Shown: positions 1-5,427 of the stretch, piece after piece
How the letters are laid out: each line of letters begins with the position of its first letter
Position numbering within the stretch: the first letter of the stretch is position 1
Assembly: GCA_004562395.1 (NCBI GenBank)
Contig: SFQY01000040.1
Span: 1 to 17,873 of the forward strand
Origin: a bacterium
GTDB taxonomy: Bacteria; Bacillota; Clostridia; Oscillospirales; Oscillospiraceae
Direction: 5' to 3'
Length of the DNA: 17,873 nt
The notes under the pieces: generated by a model
The model's database searches: none
Told to the model about the DNA's origin: nothing
What the model saw: the letters and a program-made list of their open reading frames with translations, nothing else
Program-made: the position numbers and the translations under genes

Positions 1-1
1 G

Positions 2-1591
2 GGATATATTTCTTACGCCAACTGCGGTCTGCCGTATTATATTGGTGATGTGATCACCGATCCCGAGGCTCTGACCCTCCAGACCCCGGAAAGTTTCTTC
101 TCCCGCTTCCGGGTGACCATGAAGGTTCGCCATGAGGTCACGGCAATCCACCCTGACCGGAAATCCGTTTCCGTTCGGAATCTGGAAACCGGGGAAGTAT
201 TCGAGGAAAGCTACGATAAGCTGCTGCTCTCTCCCGGTGCAAAACCCACACAACCCCGGCTTCCCGGCGTGGGGCTTAATAAGCTCTTCACCCTGCGCAC
301 TGTGGAGGACACCTTCCGCATCAAAGAATTCATCCAAACCGACCATCCCAAATCCGCCGTATTGGCCGGCGGCGGCTTTATTGGTCTGGAGCTGGCGGAG
401 AATCTGCGGGAGCTGGGAATGGAAGTCACCATTGTCCAGCGTCCGAAACAGCTTATGAATCCCTTTGACCCGGATATGGCTGCGTTCATCCACAATGAAA
501 TGCGCAGGAACGGTGTCAAGCTGGCGCTGGGACATACGGTGGAGGGGTTCGAGGAAAGAGACGGCGGCGTGGATGTGCTGCTGAAAGATGAGCAGCCCCT
601 CCATGCCGATATGGTGGTGCTGGCCATCGGCGTTACCCCAGATACCGGTCTTGCCAAGGAAGCGGGACTGGAATTGGGAATCAAGGGCAGCATCCTGGTC
701 AATGACCGGATGGAAACGACCGTTCCCGACATTTACGCCGTAGGCGATGCGGTGCAGGTGAAGCACTTTGTCACCGGGCAGGATGCGCTTATTTCTCTGG
801 CAGGCCCCGCCAACAAGCAGGGAAGGATTGCGGCGGACAATATCTGCGGCGGAGACAGCCGGTATCCTGGCTCTCAGGGCAGCAGTGTCATCAAAGTATT
901 TGATTTGACCGCCGCCACCACCGGCATCAACGAAACCAATGCGAAAAAAGCCGGGCTGGATGCGGACAAGGTCATTCTCTCCCCCATGAGCCACGCGGGC
1001 TATTATCCCGGCGGCAAGGTCATGACCATGAAGGTGGTCTTCGAGAAGGAAACCTACCGCCTGCTGGGAGCGCAGATCGTGGGCTACGAAGGCGTGGACA
1101 AGCGCATCGACGTACTGGCAACCGCCATTCACGCGGGAATGAAAGCCACCCAGCTGAAGGATCTGGACCTTGCTTACGCACCGCCTTATTCTTCTGCCAA
1201 GGACCCGGTGAATATGGCAGGATTTATCATCGACAACATTGCCAGCAGTACTCTGAAGCAGTGGCATCTGGAGGATGCCGCCGGGCTGCCCCGGGACGGC
1301 AGCGTGACCCTGCTGGATACCCGCACAGTGGAAGAATTCGCCCACGGACACATCGACGGCTTCACCAACATCCCGGTGGACGAGCTGCGGGAACGGTTGG
1401 GTGAACTGGACAAGAGTAAGCCTGTCTACGTCATCTGCCAGAGCGGCCTGCGCAGCTACATCGCCTGCCGCATCCTGGCCGGAAACGGCTATAACTGCTA
1501 CAACTTCTCCGGCGGCTTCCGGTTCTATGACGCGGTAACGCATGACCGCTGCCTCATCCAGTCGGCAACCGCCTGCGGGATGGATCAATGA
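2..1591 (+). CDS. CoA-disulfide reductase with C-terminal rhodanese domain (5'-partial)
   Basis: Flavin-dependent pyridine nucleotide-disulfide oxidoreductase of the CoADR-Rhd type. Family members reduce CoA disulfide, CoA persulfide or polysulfide with NAD(P)H. The frame is open from base 2, so the N-terminus (roughly 35 residues, with the first FAD-binding GxGxxG) lies outside the window. The motif SYANCGLPYY at the edge carries the single active-site Cys (codon 23-25) typical of this family. The NAD(P)H-binding segment AVLAGGGFIGLELAENL lies near base 355-410, and the second FAD motif, YAVGDAV, near 735. The C-terminal ~100 residues form a rhodanese domain starting at LLDTRTVEEFAHGHI, with its active-site Cys in ICQSGLRS (codon 1436-1438). 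A GTG at 50 could be mistaken for a start, but homology clearly runs upstream of it. The gene converges on the Crp/Fnr gene and ends in a shared hairpin. The exact physiological substrate is inferred from family only. Confidence 0.93.
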   Translation, partial: GYISYANCGLPYYIGDVITDPEALTLQTPESFFSRFRVTMKVRHEVTAIHPDRKSVSVRNLETGEVFEESYDKLLLSPGAKPTQPRLPGVGLNKLFTLRTVEDTFRIKEFIQTDHPKSAVLAGGGFIGLELAENLRELGMEVTIVQRPKQLMNPFDPDMAAFIHNEMRRNGVKLALGHTVEGFEERDGGVDVLLKDEQPLHADMVVLAIGVTPDTGLAKEAGLELGIKGSILVNDRMETTVPDIYAVGDAVQVKHFVTGQDALISLAGPANKQGRIAADNICGGDSRYPGSQGSSVIKVFDLTAATTGINETNAKKAGLDADKVILSPMSHAGYYPGGKVMTMKVVFEKETYRLLGAQIVGYEGVDKRIDVLATAIHAGMKATQLKDLDLAYAPPYSSAKDPVNMAGFIIDNIASSTLKQWHLEDAAGLPRDGSVTLLDTRTVEEFAHGHIDGFTNIPVDELRERLGELDKSKPVYVICQSGLRSYIACRILAGNGYNCYNFSGGFRFYDAVTHDRCLIQSATACGMDQ

Positions 1592-1628
1592 AATATGCCC
1601 ACGGATCATCAAAGTCCGTGGGCATATT
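1592..1628. terminator. Bidirectional hairpin between convergent genes
   Basis: A perfect 14-bp inverted repeat (AATATGCCCACGGA at 1592-1605, its complement at 1615-1628) encloses a 9-nt loop. It starts at the last base of the CoADR stop codon and ends just before the stop of the convergent regulator gene at 1631. T-runs on either side are short, so it is a moderate intrinsic terminator that could serve both strands. Confidence 0.75.
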
Positions 1629-1630
1629 CC

Positions 1631-2290
1631 TTATGTACCGTATTGTTTCTGCATTGCCGCCCTGTTGGTAATTTCCACTGTTCCTCGGGCGAGCTTCACC
1701 AGCCCCTCGTTCTGGAAATAACGCAGCATCCGGGTCACTACCTCCCGTGGATTACCCAGGTGACTGCCGATGGTCTCGTGGGTGATCTTCAGGACATCCG
1801 TTCCCTCCAGCGCACTTTCTTCCAGCAGGAAGCCTGCCAGCCGCTGGTCAAAGCGCTTCCACAGAATCTGCTCCAGCAGCCACATGACATCGGAAAATCT
1901 GCCTGCCATGACTTCATTCGTAAAATTTGCCAGCGGTGCGGACTGATCCATGACAGCTTTATAACTATCTGCGGGTATGATCCAAAGTTCAGTGTCCTTT
2001 TCCGCTTCAATCATCACCTCAAATTGAATGGAACGCATTATGCAGGAGGCGGAAAACAGGCAGATATCTCCCTCCAATAGGCGGTAAAGCGTAATCTCCC
2101 GCCCTTCCTCTGAAAGAATATACGCCCGCAGCTGCCCATGCTGCACCAAAAGCAAACCGGTACAGTCCATACTGCCGCTGTGAAGCAGCGTGCCTTTTGG
2201 GGTAGCACGCCGTATTGTACTCTCAATTAACGTCTCTTGCTGTCCGGACGCCAGCTGATTCCATATGGGAAAAAAGTCTCTCAGTTCCAT
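1631..2290 (-). CDS. Crp/Fnr-family transcriptional regulator
   Basis: A 219-aa regulator with an N-terminal cyclic-nucleotide-binding-like beta-barrel (about residues 15-115), a dimerisation helix (about 125-150) and a C-terminal winged helix-turn-helix (about 165-210, ITHETIGSHLGNPREVVTRM). The start chosen is the ATG at 2288-2290, because GGAGG lies 7-8 nt upstream. An in-frame extension to 2338 would run through the SD and the -10 box. Cys77 and Cys83 (GDICLFSASC) sit in the beta-barrel, where related clostridial regulators also carry cysteines. They could be redox- or ligand-sensing, but this is inference. The protein lacks the N-terminal Cys cluster of Fnr. The gene is transcribed divergently from the DUF134-NifX/rubredoxin set, and each promoter has a palindrome over its -35 box, so autoregulation and control of the redox genes is likely. 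Confidence 0.9.
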   Translation of the reverse strand: MELRDFFPIWNQLASGQQETLIESTIRRATPKGTLLHSGSMDCTGLLLVQHGQLRAYILSEEGREITLYRLLEGDICLFSASCIMRSIQFEVMIEAEKDTELWIIPADSYKAVMDQSAPLANFTNEVMAGRFSDVMWLLEQILWKRFDQRLAGFLLEESALEGTDVLKITHETIGSHLGNPREVVTRMLRYFQNEGLVKLARGTVEITNRAAMQKQYGT

Positions 2291-2316
2291 ACCACTGCCT
2301 CCTTCTTGCTGCCTCC

Positions 2317-2345
2317 AGTATAACCCTGTTTTCGACATAAGTCAA
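2317..2345 (-). promoter_or_regulatory. Sigma-A promoter of the Crp/Fnr gene
   Basis: On the minus strand, TTGACT (2340-2345) and TATACT (2317-2322) are separated by exactly 17 bp. The predicted start is near 2310, about 20 bp before the coding start at 2290. The palindrome at 2334-2345 covers the -35 box. Confidence 0.8.
2334..2345. promoter_or_regulatory. Operator palindrome 1 (CGACATAAGTCA)
   Basis: An imperfect dyad resembling Crp/Fnr-type sites (YGACAT-n-ATGTCA). It overlaps the -35 box of the regulator's own promoter and is centred about 30 bp upstream of the predicted start, a position more consistent with repression than activation. It lies 21 bp (two helical turns) from the matching palindrome at 2355-2366. 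Confidence 0.6.
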
Positions 2346-2353
2346 TTATATTC

Positions 2354-2382
2354 TTGACATATGTCATATATAAAGGTATACT
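2354..2382 (+). promoter_or_regulatory. Sigma-A promoter of the DUF134-NifX/rubredoxin set
   Basis: Consensus TTGACA (2354-2359) and TATACT (2377-2382) with a 17-bp spacer. The predicted start is near 2389, about 30 bp before the TTG start at 2419. The promoter should be strong unless repressed at the overlapping palindrome. Confidence 0.85.
2355..2366. promoter_or_regulatory. Operator palindrome 2 (TGACATATGTCA)
   Basis: A perfect 12-bp palindrome overlapping the -35 box of the rightward promoter. The outer TTGAC-N4-GTCA form matches the general layout of Fnr-like half-sites. The adjacent Crp/Fnr gene is the obvious candidate binder, by inference. Confidence 0.65.
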
Positions 2383-2418
2383 AATTTTGATAAACCATGG
2401 GACAAGGAGGTGCGCACG

Positions 2419-3189
2419 TTGCCAAGACCCAAAAAATGCAGAAGCGTCTGTGAGCTTCCCCGGACCCTGGCATTTTCGCCGGATGACCTGTCCGATTCCA
2501 GAGAGGCGGTCATCCTAACCGTGGAGGAATACGAAACCATTCGCCTGATTGACAAGGAGGGACTATCTCAGGAACAGTGCAGCGAGCGGATGCAGGTTGC
2601 CAGAACCACGGTGCAGCAGATCTATGCCAGCGCCAGGAAAAAGCTGGCGGATGTTCTGGTAGACGGCCTTCCGCTGCGGATTGCAGGTGGGGATTACCGG
2701 CTCTGCAACGGTGGGAGAAGCAATTGCGCTCACAGCGCCTGCTACAAACAAAAACTCAGTCAAATTTATGCAAAACCGAAAGGAGAAGCAATGATGAGAA
2801 TCGCGGTAACTTATGAAAACGGAAGTGTTTTCCAGCACTTTGGCCATACGGAGCAGTTCAAAATTTATGATGTTCAGGATGGAAAAATCATTGCGTCAGA
2901 GGTGGTGGACACGGGTGGCAGCGGACACGGCGCGTTGGCGGGCGTGCTGAGTGCCCTAAACGTGGACGCTCTGATCTGTGGCGGCATCGGCGGTGGTGCC
3001 CAGATGGCGCTGGAAGCAGCGGGCATTCGGCTGTACGGCGGTGTATCCGGAAGCGCAGACGCGGCAGCAGAGGCACTGGCGGCAGGCAAGCTGGACTTCA
3101 ACCCCGATGTCCGGTGTGATCATCACGACCACCATGGGGAAGGGCACACCTGCGGCTCTCACGGCTGCGGCAGCCATTCCTGCGGCTGA
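2419..3189 (+). CDS. DUF134 HTH protein fused to a NifX/NifB-type dinitrogenase iron-molybdenum cofactor domain
   Basis: A 256-aa two-domain protein. Residues 1-105 are a DUF134 helix-turn-helix domain starting with the family hallmark PRPKKCRSVCELP. Residues 125-230 are a NifX/NifB-like domain (MMRIAVTYENGSVFQHFGH, then the glycine-rich ICGGIGGGAQ), a fold that binds Fe-S or Fe-Mo clusters. A short His/Cys-rich tail follows (DHHDHHGEGHTCGSHGCG). The TTG at 2419 is chosen because AAGGAGG (2404-2410) lies 8 nt upstream and it gives the usual MPRPKK start; the upstream GTG at 2410 overlaps that SD. An internal AAAGGAG precedes the in-frame ATG at 2791, so a stand-alone NifX-type product may also be made. 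This is the first gene after the strong divergent promoter. Its role may be metal-cluster handling or regulation; no nitrogenase genes are visible. Confidence 0.88.
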   Translation: MPRPKKCRSVCELPRTLAFSPDDLSDSREAVILTVEEYETIRLIDKEGLSQEQCSERMQVARTTVQQIYASARKKLADVLVDGLPLRIAGGDYRLCNGGRSNCAHSACYKQKLSQIYAKPKGEAMMRIAVTYENGSVFQHFGHTEQFKIYDVQDGKIIASEVVDTGGSGHGALAGVLSALNVDALICGGIGGGAQMALEAAGIRLYGGVSGSADAAAEALAAGKLDFNPDVRCDHHDHHGEGHTCGSHGCGSHSCG

Positions 3190-3214
3190 AATTCGGTATT
3201 CCTTTGGTGATAAC

Positions 3215-3240
3215 ATCACGGATTTGAGGTCTGTGATTTT
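3215..3240 (+). terminator. Weak hairpin between NifX-type and rubredoxin genes
   Basis: ATCACGGA (3215-3222) pairs with TCTGTGAT (3230-3237) with one mismatch, and a few T residues follow. It may partly attenuate transcription into the rubredoxin gene or act as an mRNA processing or stabilising hairpin. Confidence 0.35.
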
Positions 3241-3273
3241 ATAAGATATCTATGAAGGAGGCGAGAGAAACCT

Positions 3274-3930
3274 ATGAAACAAATGTCATGTTCCATCTGT
3301 TCCTACACCTACGACGAGGCGAGGGGCCTCCCGGAGGCAGGAATCGCACCGGGCACCAAATGGGAGGATCTTCCGGAAGACTGGAAGTGCCCCCTGTGCG
3401 GCGCAAGCAAATCCGATTTCCGGGAGAAAACCGAACAGGCCGCGCCTGCCACTGCGCTGGACAAGCCCCATGTGGAGAAGGAGCTGTCTGCTATGGAAAT
3501 GAGCATCATCTGCTCCAATCTGGCCCGGGGCTGTGAAAAGCAGTATTTGCCCCAGCAGGCAGAGGACTTCCGAAAACTGGCGGATTTCTTCCGTTCAAAA
3601 GCAGAACCCGCGCAGGATGCCGGCATTCAGAAGCTGCTGGAGCTGATTGAACAGGACTTGTCCGTGGGCTATCCCTATGGTAATGCGGTGGCTGCCGAAA
3701 AACCGGATCGGGGTGCGCTCCGCTGTCAGGTATGGAGCGAAAAGGTCACCCGGATGTTGAAATCCCTGCTGACCCGCTACCAGGCTGAGGGCGAGAAAAT
3801 GCTCCAGAACACCGGTGTCTGGGTCTGCTCGGTATGCGGCTTCGTCTATGTTGGCGACTGCGCGCCGGAGTTGTGTCCTGTGTGCAAGGTGCCGAGCTGG
3901 AAGTTTGAAAAAGTGGAGAGGAGGGTGTGA
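3274..3930 (+). CDS. Rubredoxin-helical-rubredoxin protein
   Basis: 218 aa. The N-terminal rubredoxin domain has CSIC (Cys6, Cys9) and CPLCG (Cys39, Cys42), forming a Cys4 iron site. The middle ~120 residues are predicted mostly helical (EKELSAMEMSIICSNLARGC onward). The C-terminal rubredoxin-like knuckle has CSVCG (185, 188) and CPVC (201, 204), with the tight spacing seen in rubrerythrins. The layout mirrors the rubrerythrin further downstream, but I see no ExxH diiron motifs in the middle, so this is not an ordinary rubrerythrin. AAGGAGG at 3255-3261 lies 12 nt upstream of the ATG, slightly far but the only good SD. The stop overlaps the start region of the ferredoxin-like gene, indicating cotranslation. 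It is probably an electron carrier to peroxide- or superoxide-reducing partners. Confidence 0.85.
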   Translation: MKQMSCSICSYTYDEARGLPEAGIAPGTKWEDLPEDWKCPLCGASKSDFREKTEQAAPATALDKPHVEKELSAMEMSIICSNLARGCEKQYLPQQAEDFRKLADFFRSKAEPAQDAGIQKLLELIEQDLSVGYPYGNAVAAEKPDRGALRCQVWSEKVTRMLKSLLTRYQAEGEKMLQNTGVWVCSVCGFVYVGDCAPELCPVCKVPSWKFEKVERRV

Positions 3931-3932
3931 AT

Positions 3933-4826
3933 ATGGGAGAGAAATATGCGGTAAGAAATCTGCGGCTGTGTACGAAGGACTGCCTGTGCCTCTACGTCTG
4001 TCCCACTGGGGCAACGGATACCGAGAACAGCATCATTGATCCGAAAAAATGCATTGGCTGTGGCGCCTGTGCGGCAAGCTGTCCGTCCTCGGCAATCTCC
4101 ATGGTGCCGAAAGAGCTGCCGCCCCAGCAGCCCAAAGAGGACAAGGTAGTGGAGGCCCTGCGGGGTTTGATCCAGAGCAAGGCAGCGGCGGAAATCGTTG
4201 CGTCCCAACTTCCGGATGCGCTGAGCGCCGCCGTAGAAAAGTCCTCCCGGCTGATGGCGGAGGATTTGTGTCGGGAGGCGGGATTTATGCTTCCCCAGAG
4301 CGGCAATACCAGATCTTTCCTGGAAGGCATCAAAACATACCCTGACATCCCAACGGATGTGGTCGATTCTTTATTACATACCATTCAATTCAATGAAAAA
4401 ACGGAGGAAACAAAAATGGAAAAATGGAAATGCAGCGTCTGCGGTTACATTCATGAGGGCCCTATGGCCGAGGATTTCAAGTGCCCCATCTGCAAGCAGC
4501 CCGCAAGCAAGTTTGTGAAGATTGAGGAAGCCGCTGCTCCCGCCAAGAACCCCTACGCTGGCACCAAGACTGAGAGAAATTTGTGGGAAGCCTTTGCCGG
4601 TGAATCTCAGGCACGGAATAAGTACACCTACTTTGCCTCTGTTGCCAAGAAGGCGGGCTACGAGCAGATTGCCGCCCTGTCGAGGGCGAGAATGCCGAGT
4701 GGACGGATATGTATGACCGAATGGCGAAGGAAGCTGACGAGGAAGGCTTCCACGATCTTGCCGAGCAGTTCCGTGGGGTTGCTGCTATCGAGAAGGCCCA
4801 CGAAGAGCGCTACCGCGCACTGCTGA
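3933..4826 (+). CDS. Ferredoxin-like 4Fe-4S protein reading in frame into the rubrerythrin N-terminus
   Basis: The open frame runs 297 codons. Residues 1-55 form a ferredoxin domain with two cluster motifs: an unusual Cx3CxCx3CP (Cys13, 17, 19, 23) and a canonical Cx2Cx2Cx3CP (Cys40, 43, 46, 50). Residues 75-155 are a helical region of unknown function. There is no stop before residue 162, which is the Met that starts the rubrerythrin (ATG 4416) with its own SD, so the two are either a true fusion or tightly coupled genes without a separating stop. The ATG at 3933 is preferred over the GTG at 3927 because AGGAGG (3919-3924) lies 8 nt upstream. From 4681 on the frame is shifted, and the last ~48 residues are not homologous to anything expected. 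See the pseudogene entry. Confidence 0.75.
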   Translation: MGEKYAVRNLRLCTKDCLCLYVCPTGATDTENSIIDPKKCIGCGACAASCPSSAISMVPKELPPQQPKEDKVVEALRGLIQSKAAAEIVASQLPDALSAAVEKSSRLMAEDLCREAGFMLPQSGNTRSFLEGIKTYPDIPTDVVDSLLHTIQFNEKTEETKMEKWKCSVCGYIHEGPMAEDFKCPICKQPASKFVKIEEAAAPAKNPYAGTKTERNLWEAFAGESQARNKYTYFASVAKKAGYEQIAALSRARMPSGRICMTEWRRKLTRKASTILPSSSVGLLLSRRPTKSATAHC

Positions 4827-4984
4827 AGAATGTGCAGACCAAGGCTGTCTTTGAGAAGAGCGGCGTCACCATGTGGGAGTGCCGCAACTGCGGTCATCTG
4901 GTGGTTGGCACCAAGGCTCCCGACGTGTGTCCCGTCTGCAAGCATCCGCAGGCCTACTTTGAGGTTCGCAAGGAGAACTACTAA
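4416..4984 (+). pseudogene. Rubrerythrin with two rubredoxin domains, disrupted by internal deletion/frameshift
   Basis: Rubrerythrins reduce peroxide in anaerobes using a diiron ferritin-like domain and a rubredoxin iron site. Here an N-terminal rubredoxin domain (CSVCGYIHEG...CPIC) is followed by the first ferritin-like helix (AFAGESQARNKYTYF, bearing the first Glu ligand). After GYEQIAAL (base 4679) the homologous frame jumps: it resumes from 4682 as EGENAEWTDMYDRMAKEADEEG and continues through IEKAHEE to a C-terminal rubredoxin domain (CRNCGH...CPVC) and stop at 4984. About 35 residues normally present between these points are absent, including the EKEH segment that supplies diiron ligands, and the remaining pieces are out of frame. 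The internal start has ACGGAGG 8 nt upstream of the ATG. It may be a pseudogene or an assembly or sequencing deletion; the intact flanking sequence suggests a recent event. Confidence 0.82.
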
Positions 4985-5071
4985 GGGAACTATAAATAGA
5001 TCGTCTGCAGATGAACGGCGGCTGAGCCGCATGACACACGAATGACCTCAGCCGTTTTATGAGTACGGTAT

Positions 5072-5120
5072 AAAAAATCCCCAGGCTTCTCCTTGTCGGA
5101 TGATGCCCTGGGGATTTTTT
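5072..5120 (+). terminator. Intrinsic terminator of the redox set
   Basis: AAAAAATCCCCAGG (5072-5085) pairs perfectly with CCTGGGGATTTTTT (5107-5120), ending in six T residues. This is a strong rho-independent terminator about 90 bp after the rubrerythrin stop. The flanking A-run would let it work on the minus strand too. Confidence 0.9.
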
Positions 5121-5178
5121 CGTTTTGAAATGAATACCCACAAACCATTTTCCATTTGTGGGTACTCATTTCAAAACG
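5121..5178. repeat. 24-bp inverted repeat with 10-nt loop
   Basis: Arms 5121-5144 and 5155-5178 match at 23 of 24 positions. The structure begins directly after the T-run of the preceding terminator but has no T-run of its own, so it is not a simple terminator. It may be a small palindromic element or an mRNA 3'-end or stability structure. No coding potential was seen in it. Confidence 0.75.
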
Positions 5179-5365
5179 AGCTGGGATTCCAAAGGGATAC
5201 TGTGGAGGAGAAGAATAGCCTATGGAAACTGGTTATGAGAAGGGCAACGATTTATCGGGAACCCGAGGGGGAAATGCGTATTCACATTTATCCAAACCTT
5301 CCAAGGTAACGCACCATCCATAGGCGGGCAATACCACAAATATAAGAAAAATCCACGCCGATCTA
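5179..5365. other. Intergenic stretch, nothing recognised
   Basis: Between the large hairpin and the promoter of the GTPase gene I see no gene with a convincing start and ribosome binding site, no RNA gene and no repeat shared with the rest of the window. Confidence 0.5.
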
Positions 5366-5394
5366 TCGACTATAGCCCCCTTTCATGGTATAAT
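5366..5394 (+). promoter_or_regulatory. Promoter of the GTPase-nuclease gene
   Basis: A consensus TATAAT (5389-5394) lies 17 bp downstream of TCGACT (5366-5371), a 4/6 match to TTGACA. The predicted start is near 5401. The spacer is filled by the left arm of a 15-bp inverted repeat. Confidence 0.7.
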
Positions 5395-5423
5395 ACAAAA
5401 AACTGACTATGAAAGGGGGCTAT
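5372..5423. promoter_or_regulatory. 15-bp inverted repeat spanning -10 box and Shine-Dalgarno
   Basis: ATAGCCCCCTTTCAT (5372-5386) and its exact complement (5409-5423) flank the -10 box and the predicted start site. The right arm contains the ribosome binding site (GAAAGGGGG, 5411-5419), 8 nt before the ATG. As DNA it could be a paired operator. In any transcript starting further upstream, the arms would fold and hide the ribosome binding site. Confidence 0.65.
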
Positions 5424-5427
5424 CATC

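Noticed and set aside
4680..4710. Programmed ribosomal frameshift in rubrerythrin
   Set aside because: No slippery heptamer is seen, and about 35 residues including metal ligands are missing, so a shift alone would not restore the protein.
5100..5309. 69-codon frame after the rubrerythrin terminator
   Set aside because: It begins inside the terminator hairpin, crosses a 24-bp palindrome and has no ribosome binding site.
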